Assembly (NCBI GenBank): GCA_017546845.1
Contig: JAFYRS010000078.1
Span: 1 to 47,977 of the forward strand
Direction of reading: 5' to 3'
Length of the DNA stretch: 47,977 nt
Origin: Akkermansia sp.
GTDB lineage: Bacteria; Verrucomicrobiota; Verrucomicrobiia; Verrucomicrobiales; Akkermansiaceae
Within the stretch, counting starts at the first letter, position 1. The number at the start of each line of letters is the position of its first letter. This document shows positions 21,608 to 31,112 of this stretch, piece by piece. A model generated the notes under the pieces. It was not told the DNA's origin. It saw nothing but the letters and a program-made list of their open reading frames with translations, and made no database searches. A program made the translations under genes and the position numbers.

Positions 21608-24214
21608 TCAGATTTGAAGCGGAACCAGCGGCAGATGGCGCATAGGAGCGGGAGCCTTCAGCTGCATATCCGTATCTACACCGGGGCTTTCCACCTCCTC
21701 CGGGCTGTCATCGGCAGGGGCTGCAACCTCCTCCGCAGAGCTGGATGTATCCGCTATATCTTCCGCATCACGATAGCGGGGCGAAAGCGTCAGGTCACAA
21801 TCGTAGGGATCCTCACCAATGAGCGCCGCGCTGCGCGGCAACACCGGCACAATCTGCAGCACGCGGGATGAATTCATGTGCCCGGAATGAGCCTCCATGA
21901 AATCATGCAGCGACGGGCTGCCATCTCCATGAATGGAGCACTGCCCCATCGACACATCGCCCTTGGGAATATATTCGCGATATGTCGGGCGCACATAGCC
22001 GGGCTTGCCGTCCTTTGTCACCGTCTCAAAGCAGAAATTCGTGGCAATCTGGCCGGAGGTCAGGCAGATTTCCACCTCTTCCGTATCCGGGGGAACCGGA
22101 ATGGGTGTATCTTCATAACGCCCCTTGGCAGATTCCAGAATCGCCGCATATACAGGGCCGCAGGTGTCAGAGCCAAAAGCCTGGGGATAGATGGGCTGGT
22201 GATCGTTGAGGTATCCCATCCAGATGCCGCAGGTGAAGCTGCTCGTGTAACCGAACAGGGCGTTGTCAGAAAAATCATAGTTGGTTCCCGTCTTGACAGC
22301 ACCTCCGAACGACTCCGGAAGAAGCGGACGCACGCGCTGCGCCGAGCCTTTCTCCATGGATTCGCGCATGATGCTGTGCAGGCGATAGGCCGTGCACGGC
22401 GTGGTGCTGCGCACCATGCGGTGCGTAACAGCAAGGGGATTCTCCCAGAGAATCTTACCATTGCTGTCCGTAATCTTACTCACGACATAAGGAGCAATCG
22501 GGCGCTTGCCTCCATTCGGGAACACGGTGTACGCCATGGTCACCTCCTTGAGCGATACCGGCTCTGTTCCCAGATACACGCGAGGATAATACTGGGGTTT
22601 CAATTCCGTACTGCTCGGATTTCTGGGCGGCGGGGTGATACCGACCTGCGTGAGGGTGTTCTGGAAGCAACGCGCGCCTTTGGTCGGGTGAGACCCCAGG
22701 GCAATACCCAGGCGGGCAGAAGCGGCAATCTTGGACCATTCGAGACTCTGGCGCAGGGTTATGGAATCCAGATAACGGCCCTTCTCCACCTCCATGCCCC
22801 ATTCGCCCAGAATACCTTCTGTGCCGCCAATACCGGCCAGGCGGTTATCCAGCGCATCATCCAGCAAGCGGGAGCACGGTGAATAGCCGTTCTCAAAGGC
22901 ACACATATACAGGAACGGAAGCATGGCCGTGCCAACAGAGCGCCGCCCACTCTCGATGATATCGAAGTTATCGCGGTCAAAGCTGCGGCCACCCACATAG
23001 GCCAGAACCCCGCCCGTGGTGTTATCCACTGCCATGACCGCACCATCCACATAACGATGCTGAGCACAGCGGGGGTCACTGGTTTCATTGAACCGAACGT
23101 GCGTATAATCTTCCCGGGACTCCACTTTTTCCAACTGCGCGCGCAGGGCCTGCTCTGCAGCCTCCTGCATCTTCTTGTCAATCGTGGTGTATATCTTGAT
23201 ACCACGGCTCTTGACAATCTCCTCACCGCGTTCCGGATTCTGGAAAATGTCAATCGCATGTTGCTGCACCATGGCATGCAGGAAAGAGGTGTTGCGCTTG
23301 AGCGGTTTGGGATTCAGCCCCAGCGGGGTTTCTTTCTGGCGGGCAGCCTCGCCTGCCGTCAGCATACCGGCGCGCTCCATGCGGTCGATAACGTCATTGC
23401 GCCAGCGCCAGTTCAAATCCGGGTTGCGCACGGGGTTGTAATTTTCCGGGTTTTTAATCAGAGCCGCGATACTGGCAGCCTCCCGCACCGTCAAGTCTGC
23501 GGGTTCCTTACCAAAATAACCGAGCGAAGCTGCGCGGATGCCATAATACCCGCGGCCGAAATAAATGCGGTTGATGTAAAATTCGAGAATCTGCTGTTTC
23601 TCGTACTTCTTCTCGATGCGCATGGCCAGGAAAATTTCCACCACCTTACGTTCATAGCGGCTGCCGCCGCGAGCCATTGTGCGCAGCTCCAGGTCATAGG
23701 CATTTCGAGCCAGCTGCTGTGTAATGGTGGACGCGCCCTGATTCGCCTGACCACCGGCAGCTACGGCTTCTTTTGCCGCGCGGATAATGCCGACCGGGTC
23801 AAAACCATTGTGCACCCAGAAGTTCTTATCTTCCTGCGCCACCAGGGCATCAATCATCGCGCGGGAAATCTTATCATACGTGACGTAGCTCCGGTTCTCG
23901 TCGTATATACGCCCGATTTCCTGCCCCTCGCGGTCAAAGATGATACAAGGATGATCCAGATTGTTGATATCCTCGAGATTGAACTCCTCTGCCCACTTCT
24001 GGTACTTGGCCGTTACGGAGGTGAACAACGCATACCCTAGCACAGACATGGTGAGCACACAGACACCCAGAACGATGGCAGCCCGCACAAGCATGCGCTT
24101 CCACCAGCTGCCTATATTGCGGTATAGCACCAGCCGTTCTTTGGCAGCCCGCCTCCGGCGACGACGCTCTGCCGCTGCCTTTCGCTCGTTCTGGAAATCA
24201 TCAAGGTCCGCCAT
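21608..24214 (-). CDS. class A penicillin-binding protein with degraded transpeptidase motifs
   Basis: 868 residues from the ATG at 24214. A basic cytoplasmic tail and one membrane helix (about residues 41-65) precede a complete glycosyltransferase-51 domain: AQEDKNFWVHNG with catalytic Glu128, QGASTITQQLARN, RKVVEIFLAMRIEKKY and FYINRIYFGRGYYGI. It should polymerise glycan strands from lipid II. In the transpeptidase domain the first motif, normally Ser-x-x-Lys in GSTFKPF, reads GTAMLPF (Thr429, Leu432). The second, S-x-N, reads SKI (494-496). KTGT (641-644) is kept. Loss of the Ser nucleophile and Lys suggests an inactive cross-linking domain. The C-terminal 90 residues are acidic and low-complexity. 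The start is supported by a promoter just upstream. Confidence 0.88.
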   Translation of the reverse strand: MADLDDFQNERKAAAERRRRRRAAKERLVLYRNIGSWWKRMLVRAAIVLGVCVLTMSVLGYALFTSVTAKYQKWAEEFNLEDINNLDHPCIIFDREGQEIGRIYDENRSYVTYDKISRAMIDALVAQEDKNFWVHNGFDPVGIIRAAKEAVAAGGQANQGASTITQQLARNAYDLELRTMARGGSRYERKVVEIFLAMRIEKKYEKQQILEFYINRIYFGRGYYGIRAASLGYFGKEPADLTVREAASIAALIKNPENYNPVRNPDLNWRWRNDVIDRMERAGMLTAGEAARQKETPLGLNPKPLKRNTSFLHAMVQQHAIDIFQNPERGEEIVKSRGIKIYTTIDKKMQEAAEQALRAQLEKVESREDYTHVRFNETSDPRCAQHRYVDGAVMAVDNTTGGVLAYVGGRSFDRDNFDIIESGRRSVGTAMLPFLYMCAFENGYSPCSRLLDDALDNRLAGIGGTEGILGEWGMEVEKGRYLDSITLRQSLEWSKIAASARLGIALGSHPTKGARCFQNTLTQVGITPPPRNPSSTELKPQYYPRVYLGTEPVSLKEVTMAYTVFPNGGKRPIAPYVVSKITDSNGKILWENPLAVTHRMVRSTTPCTAYRLHSIMRESMEKGSAQRVRPLLPESFGGAVKTGTNYDFSDNALFGYTSSFTCGIWMGYLNDHQPIYPQAFGSDTCGPVYAAILESAKGRYEDTPIPVPPDTEEVEICLTSGQIATNFCFETVTKDGKPGYVRPTYREYIPKGDVSMGQCSIHGDGSPSLHDFMEAHSGHMNSSRVLQIVPVLPRSAALIGEDPYDCDLTLSPRYRDAEDIADTSSSAEEVAAPADDSPEEVESPGVDTDMQLKAPAPMRHLPLVPLQI

Positions 24215-24230
24215 GTTTTTTACAACAGAA

Positions 24231-24259
24231 ACTATAGCAGAAGTGATGCGAATTAGCAA
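24231..24259 (-). promoter_or_regulatory. promoter of the penicillin-binding protein gene
   Basis: On the minus strand TTGCTA (24259-24254), a 17-base spacer and TATAGT (24236-24231). The ATG at 24214 is 16 bases past the -10. An in-frame upstream codon at 24259 falls in the -35 and is unlikely to be the start. Confidence 0.5.
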
Positions 24260-24270
24260 GCGGCAAATAC

Positions 24271-25707
24271 TTATTCCTGCCCATTCTCAGGCTTCCGGCG
24301 CACACGATAAAGGAAAGCCAGCAGGCAGATACCGGAAACCACGGCGCCGATACCGGTGGCCACCCCCAGCGGGAGATTGATTCCGCACTCCGGTGCATAG
24401 AACAGGAAGCAGGTGCACATGCAGGTCATGAACACAGCCGGGAGAGCGGAAACAAGCCAGAGTCTGGCGCGTTTGCGCAGGCACACACTGATGCTCCACA
24501 GCGTAAAACAAGCCAGCAACTGGTTTCCCCAACCGAAGTAGCGCCAGATAACACTGAAATCAATCTGCGAAATAAAGATAACGATGCCAAACAGAGGAAT
24601 CGCCAGAGCCAGACGTTTCAACAGCGACTTCTGGGAAACATGCACCACATCTGCCAGCATGAGGCGGCAACTGCGCATGGCGGTATCTCCACTAGTAATA
24701 GCCAGCACCACAACACCCAGCACTGCCAGACGACCGCCATGCTCGCCTAAAAGCTCACGGCATGCGGCATACACCGCGGCAGAGGGATTGTCCAGGGTGA
24801 GCTGGGCCATGGTCTGCCCTCCATCCAGCAGGACATCCCGCAGGGAGAGCCCCACCACAGCCCATACCAGGGCAACCATGCCCTCCACCACCATAGCGCC
24901 ATAAAACACACGGCGCATGTTGCTGCGCTGCGGCAGGCAACGCACCATCATGGGGCTCTGCGTAGCGTGGAATCCGGATATAGCCCCGCACGCAATGGTG
25001 ACGAACAGCATGGGCCATACGCTGATGCCCTTCGGATGTCCGTTCGTCTGCAAATCCAGATGGGGCAGCACTTCGTACCCGCTCAACGGCAGCATGACTG
25101 CCAGCCCGGCTGCCATGAACAGAAACAGGGCGCCGAAAAAGGGATAAATGCGGCCAATGAGCGCCTGAATCGGCAGGATGGTAGCCAGGAAATAATACCC
25201 GAGAATCACACAGCCCCAGAACATCACCCCCGCTCCGCCAAAGATACTCTGCAACATCCCCGCAGGAAGCAGGGTAAACACCACACCCACCATCAGCAGC
25301 AGGAAGATGCAGACAAAACGCATCACGTACCGGGCCACACCGCCCAGATTTTCACCTACCTGTTCCGGCAGATTCTGACCGTTACACTCAGCGCTCATCA
25401 GGGCAGCCAGAAAATCATGCATGGCGCCGGCCAGAATACACCCCAGCACAATCCACAGCAATGCTACCGGGCCGAACAGACAACCGGACACAGCCCCCAC
25501 CACCGGGCCCAGACCGGCAATGTTGAGCAACTGAATCAAAAAAACCCTCCAGGTAGGCAAAGGCACATAATCCACTCCATCCGGATTCTTCACGCAGGGC
25601 ATCTCCAGCTGCTGGTTGCCGCCATACACCCGTTCCACAAACCGCCCGTACACCACATATCCCACGATGAGCAGGAATACACAGAGAATAAAAACAAGAA
25701 ATCCCAT
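24271..25707 (-). CDS. carbon starvation protein CstA-family transporter
   Basis: 478 residues with about 13 membrane helices. The N-terminal CstA domain is clear: GYVVYGRFVERVYG, a conserved VDYVPLPTWRVFLIQLLNIAGLGP block, and GAMHDFLAALMSAECNG. In other bacteria members import pyruvate or peptides (BtsT, CstA). Here the length is at the short end of the family, so the C-terminal extension of E. coli CstA is missing, as in BtsT-like forms of other phyla. It lies between a secreted protein and the PBP gene on the same strand. Substrate unknown. Confidence 0.87.
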   Translation of the reverse strand: MGFLVFILCVFLLIVGYVVYGRFVERVYGGNQQLEMPCVKNPDGVDYVPLPTWRVFLIQLLNIAGLGPVVGAVSGCLFGPVALLWIVLGCILAGAMHDFLAALMSAECNGQNLPEQVGENLGGVARYVMRFVCIFLLLMVGVVFTLLPAGMLQSIFGGAGVMFWGCVILGYYFLATILPIQALIGRIYPFFGALFLFMAAGLAVMLPLSGYEVLPHLDLQTNGHPKGISVWPMLFVTIACGAISGFHATQSPMMVRCLPQRSNMRRVFYGAMVVEGMVALVWAVVGLSLRDVLLDGGQTMAQLTLDNPSAAVYAACRELLGEHGGRLAVLGVVVLAITSGDTAMRSCRLMLADVVHVSQKSLLKRLALAIPLFGIVIFISQIDFSVIWRYFGWGNQLLACFTLWSISVCLRKRARLWLVSALPAVFMTCMCTCFLFYAPECGINLPLGVATGIGAVVSGICLLAFLYRVRRKPENGQE

Positions 25708-25722
25708 AATCTTAATAAGCAG

Positions 25723-25753
25723 ACTACCGGGAGAGATTACTCTTCCCGGTAGT
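25723..25753 (-). promoter_or_regulatory. 10-bp hairpin upstream of the CstA-type gene
   Basis: ACTACCGGGA (25723-25732) and TCCCGGTAGT (25744-25753) form a perfect 10-bp stem with an 11-base loop, 15 bases before the CstA start. It has no T tract on either strand, so it may be an mRNA-processing hairpin, an attenuator or an operator. Confidence 0.45.
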
Positions 25754-25795
25754 GAAATTCAAGTATTATATGCTGAAATGTCACGCTCTCAGGCA

Positions 25796-26905
25796 TCAGA
25801 AATCATCGCCTTCATCCTCTTCCTCAGAATCAGCGAAATCAGCATCTACAGCGCCCGCATCATCTCCGGAAATCTGGGTATCGCCCATAGCGGTCCGGCC
25901 GCCGCTGCCACCGGAGCCACTGCCGGAACCGTTGCCCGAGTCATTGGAAGAGCCGCTGCCAGAGCTGTTGCCATCATCCGGCATGTTACCTACGCGATTG
26001 ATTTCGGCAGGTACAGCTTCATCTGTAAGCGTGCCGCCTTCCACCCAGATGACCAATGCGCCTTCGGCATAGGCACCGTATGTGGATTTGGGGTCAATGT
26101 TGCGCATTTCCGTATAGAGCGCGCGCAAGCGTTCCTTGGAGGCGGTCTGCTTTTTCTCACCGCCGCGGCGCAGATGCCCGGCGTATGCAGCCATCATCAT
26201 CTGGCGCTGCAGTTTGGAGTACCCGCCCTGGGCCATCATTTTGCGCACATGCGCATTGGCCTCATCGAAACTCATAATCTGCAATGCCTCCACAAGGGAA
26301 GTGGGGTCGTAGCTCACACGGTTTCCGAGTCCGGCATCACCATCCGCATTCTTTCCAAGGATATTGCCGGGCATCGCGATGTCGATGTCCGCCGCTTCAA
26401 GCAGATGGTCTGCCTTTCTGTCCCCCTTGGCCTTGCGTGCCCGTTCCAGTATCTTTTCCTGCTTGTAAAAGTTATCCAGGTGAACCTTCAACGCAGCCAG
26501 CGCCACCTCGGGGTCTTTCATTTCCTCCGGCTTCTGCACTACGGCCCGCAGATTTCCGCCGGAATCCACCACAGCCAGGCAGGGATAACTCCAGATACCC
26601 CCCGGCAGTCGCTTGTTGCCGAGGCGCTTTTCCATATCCTTCTTCTCCCTTTCATTAGGCTGCTGGTAAAGCGGCATTTCCAGGAAGGTAGCCTGCTTGA
26701 TGAATGGCGAAATCTTGTTCTTTTTGACAAACTCCTCATGCGCCTTCTGGCCAACCTTATCATAGTTGGCTCCATAAATGAAGATAACAATGGGGTGTTT
26801 GCCCGCCTTGGCCAGTGCATCCGGATAAGTGCGCGCAATCGCGGCCTTAGCGGGCAACAATCCCACCAGCAAGGCAATAAATGTATTTATAAGAAACTTT
26901 TTCAT
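25796..26905 (-). CDS. secreted protein, thioredoxin-like N-terminal region, acidic Ser/Gly C-terminus
   Basis: 369 residues. A signal peptide (cut near PAKAA, residue 21) is followed by a segment that looks like a thioredoxin fold (HPIVIFIYGANYDKVGQKAH ... SYPCLAVVDSGGNLRAVV) but has no CxxC, so redox activity is unlikely. A helical middle with basic residues follows. The end is low-complexity (SGSGSSNDSGNGSGSGSG) and finishes with an acidic tail. It starts 14 bases after the transglutaminase-like gene and is likely cotranscribed with it. No function is recognised. Confidence 0.72.
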   Translation of the reverse strand: MKKFLINTFIALLVGLLPAKAAIARTYPDALAKAGKHPIVIFIYGANYDKVGQKAHEEFVKKNKISPFIKQATFLEMPLYQQPNEREKKDMEKRLGNKRLPGGIWSYPCLAVVDSGGNLRAVVQKPEEMKDPEVALAALKVHLDNFYKQEKILERARKAKGDRKADHLLEAADIDIAMPGNILGKNADGDAGLGNRVSYDPTSLVEALQIMSFDEANAHVRKMMAQGGYSKLQRQMMMAAYAGHLRRGGEKKQTASKERLRALYTEMRNIDPKSTYGAYAEGALVIWVEGGTLTDEAVPAEINRVGNMPDDGNSSGSGSSNDSGNGSGSGSGGSGGRTAMGDTQISGDDAGAVDADFADSEEEDEGDDF

Positions 26906-26919
26906 ATCGCTATCTTAAA

Positions 26920-29460
26920 TCAATTTCTCTGAGGAGCCCCGTACACATAGAAGCCCGCGATGCCTGGTTCGTATTTATCGCCCTCGCGCAGCATACGCAC
27001 ATACTTACCAGAGACATTGCTCTTCTTGAGGTCAAAACGAATCTGATTACCGCTGATGACACCGTTGGGAGAAGCGCGATACCAGTTCTGGCCGTCATCA
27101 GATGTCTCGATATAGAACGGGCGGTCATTCTTGAGCTTATCCTCAGTGCTGACGCATACCACACCTGTGATATCACACTTTTTCTCCATGCCGACGGTAA
27201 GGCCGGATTTACCCTCAAACTTACCAGGCATCACGCCGCCAAAGCGCTGCAGTACCCCCCAGTGCAAACAACACTGGGACATATCGCCGATGGTGGTTGC
27301 AGTATCAATCCAGGCCGTTGCAGAAACCACACGGCCAGAGAACCCCTTGATACGCGGCCCCTTCTTGTTGAATTTCTTCTTGCACTTGCTATAGGCCAAT
27401 TTACCAATGGCCTGGAATGTACGGCGCTCCTTATTCTTGGCCGCAGCATGGATAGCTTCGCCCAGGGTTGCCCATGTATCATCAATATCTTTTTTCGATG
27501 CGCCTGCACGGCCCATTGCCTGCACCAGCATATTGGTAAAATCCTCCTGAATCTTACCATCGCCCTCAGGAAGCTGAGAGATGTAGCCAAGACCCCAGGT
27601 CAGTACAGCGCCAGAGTAATCGGGCCGGCGCATCAGGACACGCAGGGACTCCTTGAGGTAGGCGCGCTTATCATCATCTGTGGCGCAAGTGCTGATTTGC
27701 GCATTCAGAATCGGCGCGATGTCCCAACGGTTTGCCCCCCAGTCCTTGAAATGGCTGAACAGGCCCGAGTACATCTTATTCAGCTTGGCGCGGTCCTTAA
27801 TCAGCGGTGCCAGGTTCGGGTACACATAGCGGGCAAGCATCGTGGCTGCTGCATGGTAATGATTCTTGCCCATGCCATCCATCACCGCATCGTGGAGAGT
27901 CATCCACTTTTCCTTATCTTCCGGAGCCTTGAACTTGAGATAGGCGGCATAGCGCTTCAACGCAGGCCAGTTATTCGGCTGGGTCTTGACGGCAATCTCA
28001 TAGCAGGTGAAGGCAGCCTTCATCTTGCGGCGTGCCGTCAGGAAATCCGCCATGGCTACCATGATATCGGCAGACAGGGTCTTGAAGCGTTCTTCATACA
28101 ATTTCTGGGTCAATATAAGATACCCCCACTCGTGCTCACCCCAGAAAGTCTTATGCAGCGAATGCTGCCAGTAAATGGAATTACCCCGGTGCCATTCGTT
28201 ACCAATGCGCATGGCATAGGCGCAGTGCCCCGGTTCGCCCATGGTTGCCGCAGGCAGACCAGCAGCCAGGGCACTATAGGTGGCATAATGAGAAAGAGCA
28301 CCGCAAACGCCGCCAATTTCACGATACGCCCAACCTGTGGTAAAGTTCACATATTTCCAGATAGGAGCAAGGTACTCCGAAGAGAATACCGAGTCACCGG
28401 CTACATTGCGCAAGCGGTATTCCAGCTGGCATTCCGCTCCCAGATACTGCTCCATAGGCAGACGCACATTGTCACGATGCCACGCCAGATTCCGGGGGCC
28501 GCCCCAGCTGCCTGCGCCATCACCAGGCTGCTTACACCCCGTCACAAAACGGGTTTCCCAATACTGCAGGTTGTCAAAGGCGACATTGAGCTTGCCCTCT
28601 TTCCAACTATCATTGTAGTATTTGAAACGGGCGGCCATTTCATTTTCATTCCACCCCTCTCTCGCAAACTCCAATGCTGTAGTCGTTGCAATCCGTCGCG
28701 TTACCGGATTGCTCATTTCCTTCTCACCGACAATTCCGTACAATGTTTCCAGATAACAGAGAGCCTGATCCATTTTCTTGGTAGGACCAGAATGCAGCAG
28801 ATTAGTCATCCAGTTCAAATCGCTGGTCAAAGAGGCCAGCATTTCCTTTCCTTTGGGGCGGGTGCAGACCCCGCGCAGCGCCTGAGAACCAGCCTTGCGG
28901 ATAAGCGTAATGCGCGCAAGATCCAGGCGGAAAGCCGGTTCCTGCAGTTTTCTCATGATGGTGGTTTCATCCAGCTTGCCCAGTTTGTTCAATATGCGGT
29001 CTGCCAGAGAAAAATAGATTTTTTCCGGGTCTGCCCAATCCACGGCCTTAAACTCATCATTCTTGTAATTTTCTGCTTCCTGCTTCTCCAGAGCAGTAGC
29101 AAAGCGGCGCATTTCGCCCAGGGCTGATGTAAACTGAGCATGCACGCGGGCTTCAGGCACCACGTTCTGCTTGGGGTCAATGGGCACGTCCTCCTCATCA
29201 AAGGTCTCATCATCCTGGCTGGCGATGCGTCGGTCCGGGGTGGTATCCTCTGGTTCTTCCTCCCATGCCGCATCATCCTCATCCGCATCTTCTGTTTCCC
29301 AGTCATCCACCTGGTGGTCTCGTTTAATGACCGTTTCTGTACGCGCAACAGCCGTTACTTTCTTTTCGACTTTTGAGGGGAACAAAACAGGAAACACCGT
29401 AACCCCTATACAAAAAAACAGGAAAGAACCAGCCAGCAACTGAATAAGTCTTGCGGACAT
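26920..29460 (-). CDS. membrane-anchored transglutaminase-like protein with discoidin-like C-terminus
   Basis: 846 residues. One N-terminal membrane helix (residues 5-27) is followed by an acidic linker (about 50-95), a helical region, then a transglutaminase-like core: GGVCGALSHYATYSALAAGL (Cys386), GEPGHCAYAMRI (His412) and NEWHRGNSIYW, where Asn427 could be the third catalytic residue. A TPR-like helical stretch (about 450-680) follows. The last 140 residues (FYIETSDDGQNWYRAS, YVRMLREG, GIAGFYVYG) resemble an F5/8 type C (discoidin) carbohydrate- or surface-binding domain. It could cut or cross-link proteins at the cell surface, but the activity is inferred from fold motifs only. It sits in an operon with the zinc-ribbon gene at 29494 and the secreted protein at 25796. 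Confidence 0.75.
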   Translation of the reverse strand: MSARLIQLLAGSFLFFCIGVTVFPVLFPSKVEKKVTAVARTETVIKRDHQVDDWETEDADEDDAAWEEEPEDTTPDRRIASQDDETFDEEDVPIDPKQNVVPEARVHAQFTSALGEMRRFATALEKQEAENYKNDEFKAVDWADPEKIYFSLADRILNKLGKLDETTIMRKLQEPAFRLDLARITLIRKAGSQALRGVCTRPKGKEMLASLTSDLNWMTNLLHSGPTKKMDQALCYLETLYGIVGEKEMSNPVTRRIATTTALEFAREGWNENEMAARFKYYNDSWKEGKLNVAFDNLQYWETRFVTGCKQPGDGAGSWGGPRNLAWHRDNVRLPMEQYLGAECQLEYRLRNVAGDSVFSSEYLAPIWKYVNFTTGWAYREIGGVCGALSHYATYSALAAGLPAATMGEPGHCAYAMRIGNEWHRGNSIYWQHSLHKTFWGEHEWGYLILTQKLYEERFKTLSADIMVAMADFLTARRKMKAAFTCYEIAVKTQPNNWPALKRYAAYLKFKAPEDKEKWMTLHDAVMDGMGKNHYHAAATMLARYVYPNLAPLIKDRAKLNKMYSGLFSHFKDWGANRWDIAPILNAQISTCATDDDKRAYLKESLRVLMRRPDYSGAVLTWGLGYISQLPEGDGKIQEDFTNMLVQAMGRAGASKKDIDDTWATLGEAIHAAAKNKERRTFQAIGKLAYSKCKKKFNKKGPRIKGFSGRVVSATAWIDTATTIGDMSQCCLHWGVLQRFGGVMPGKFEGKSGLTVGMEKKCDITGVVCVSTEDKLKNDRPFYIETSDDGQNWYRASPNGVISGNQIRFDLKKSNVSGKYVRMLREGDKYEPGIAGFYVYGAPQRN

Positions 29461-29493
29461 ATTTTTATTTTTTTCTGAGTTACAATTGGGGGA

Positions 29494-31014
29494 TTATCGA
29501 GACTGCAATGCATTGACAGCAGAACGCGCTGAATGCCGGATAATGGAGTCAGAGAAATCCAGGAACGGCTCTATGGCAGGCAAAGCCTCCTTCGTTCCGT
29601 TCTTTTCAATATATTTGAGAATAGCGCCGATAAGTCTGATATTATCAGTGGTCTTCAACTTGGAAATAAGAAGGGGTTGAGCTCTGAAGCCCAGCAGGTT
29701 CAGCATTTCGCCCCATTCCACGCTATTCTCCGACCAAAGCTCCACAATGGGAGAAACCATCGTATCCGGAGTCTGCATTATCAGGAAGCGGATGACATTC
29801 TTGTTTACATCCCGCTTCAACGCCCGGCGAGCCTGAAAATACTTCAGACAATGCTGCGTTGCCTCCTTATCAACCTCCTCACTATACACTACCACTGCAT
29901 CAATCAATGCAGCATAAGTATCGGGTTCTGATGCCCAGGGATCATTCAGCACTTCCAGCAGAGTCTGACGGATTTCCCCACGCAGCACCTGAACGTTGGA
30001 ACTGGCCAGAGAACGAGCAGACATGCGCACGCGAATCGGGTCAAAGCAACGCAGTTCACTCAAATTAGCAGTTACGTATGAAGCATGCATCGGGGATGTA
30101 AGCACATCTGATGAATACTGGCTCACGAGATTCGCTTTGTCGATGTCAAAATTGACCTCATACACCCCCTTTTCGGGTGCAGCATACGTGAGGCTGCCAA
30201 AGCGGCTGAGCAATGCTGAAATATTACGGCGTTCTCCCGGCACATTGCTGCATACGTACAATGCACCATTAGCGCGGGAATAAGCTCTGGTATATTCAGC
30301 CTGCAACAGACGCCCGAGTGCATCACGCATGATTTCACGCGAGCGGCTGTCCTGCTTATCCATGTAGATAGCGTAGTGAGAAATACGATGAGAAATGGTT
30401 TTCTGCGAGTAAAAAACCTGCAGGTCCGCATCCGTGAGCACCGGGCCTTCACTCGATACCTGTACCTGTTCGCCAGATACCAGGTGAGCAGAACCGGCGG
30501 CCAGTTTCTCCTCCTTATCGGCTTCCATCGCCGCCGCAAGCATATTCGGCATAAACCACCCCATCAGCAGCACACAGGCAGAAAGAGCGTATGCAAGCTT
30601 TTTAAAGTAAACGGGTGCGGTAGCAATAATGACAGCTGCCACAGAACAGAACACCATGGAGAAAATACGTTGCGTCGCGATGTCATCATCCGTCAGGAAG
30701 GTCACTCCGGAATCTTTGTCACTTATCAAAAAGATAAAGGCGCACACCAGGAAGATACCAAGCCCGAGCGAAAGCCGCAGCGTTCCTGCCACGCTGAACG
30801 CATGGCCAGAAGCATATACCTGCCCCATTGCCGCAGCGCGCGCAGTCTGCCGCTTTATTGACGGCGCATACTCTGCAGCCAACGCCGCGCGCTCGGAATC
30901 ATTCAGGCGCGGTGCCGCGGCAGCAAACTCCTGCCTCAGACACTCCGGGCAAACAGTAACACCTTCCCGAGTTGCACTAAACTTACGACCACACTTGCAG
31001 CACTCTATTTCCAT
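29494..31014 (-). CDS. zinc-ribbon membrane protein with a large helical C-terminal domain
   Basis: 506 residues. The N-terminus has a zinc-ribbon-like CCKCG (5-9) and CPEC (22-25). Three membrane helices follow (about 79-99, 117-137 and 141-161). The rest is extracytoplasmic or cytoplasmic with HEAT-like helical repeats near the end (ALLISKLKTTDNIRLIGAIL; ALPAIEPFLDFSDSIIRHSA). No family recognised. A promoter with its -10 ending nine bases before the ATG marks it as first gene of the operon that continues with the transglutaminase-like gene 33 bases further on. Confidence 0.75.
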   Translation of the reverse strand: MEIECCKCGRKFSATREGVTVCPECLRQEFAAAAPRLNDSERAALAAEYAPSIKRQTARAAAMGQVYASGHAFSVAGTLRLSLGLGIFLVCAFIFLISDKDSGVTFLTDDDIATQRIFSMVFCSVAAVIIATAPVYFKKLAYALSACVLLMGWFMPNMLAAAMEADKEEKLAAGSAHLVSGEQVQVSSEGPVLTDADLQVFYSQKTISHRISHYAIYMDKQDSRSREIMRDALGRLLQAEYTRAYSRANGALYVCSNVPGERRNISALLSRFGSLTYAAPEKGVYEVNFDIDKANLVSQYSSDVLTSPMHASYVTANLSELRCFDPIRVRMSARSLASSNVQVLRGEIRQTLLEVLNDPWASEPDTYAALIDAVVVYSEEVDKEATQHCLKYFQARRALKRDVNKNVIRFLIMQTPDTMVSPIVELWSENSVEWGEMLNLLGFRAQPLLISKLKTTDNIRLIGAILKYIEKNGTKEALPAIEPFLDFSDSIIRHSARSAVNALQSR

Positions 31015-31023
31015 TGCGCGTCA

Positions 31024-31052
31024 ACTATATCAAAAGTTCGCCAGCAATGCAA
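31024..31052 (-). promoter_or_regulatory. promoter of the zinc-ribbon gene operon, short-leader type
   Basis: On the minus strand TTGCAT (31052-31047), a 17-base spacer and TATAGT (31029-31024). Only nine bases separate the -10 from the ATG at 31014. Confidence 0.55.
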
Positions 31053-31112
31053 GTCAGAATCACGAACCCTGCATACAGAAAACGAGAAATGGCGCAGAAC
31101 GGATGCCTTGTT

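Noticed and set aside
24215-24259. 15-residue N-terminal extension of the PBP
   Set aside because: It overlaps the TTGCTA-N17-TATAGT promoter; the ATG at 24214 gives the usual basic cytoplasmic tail.
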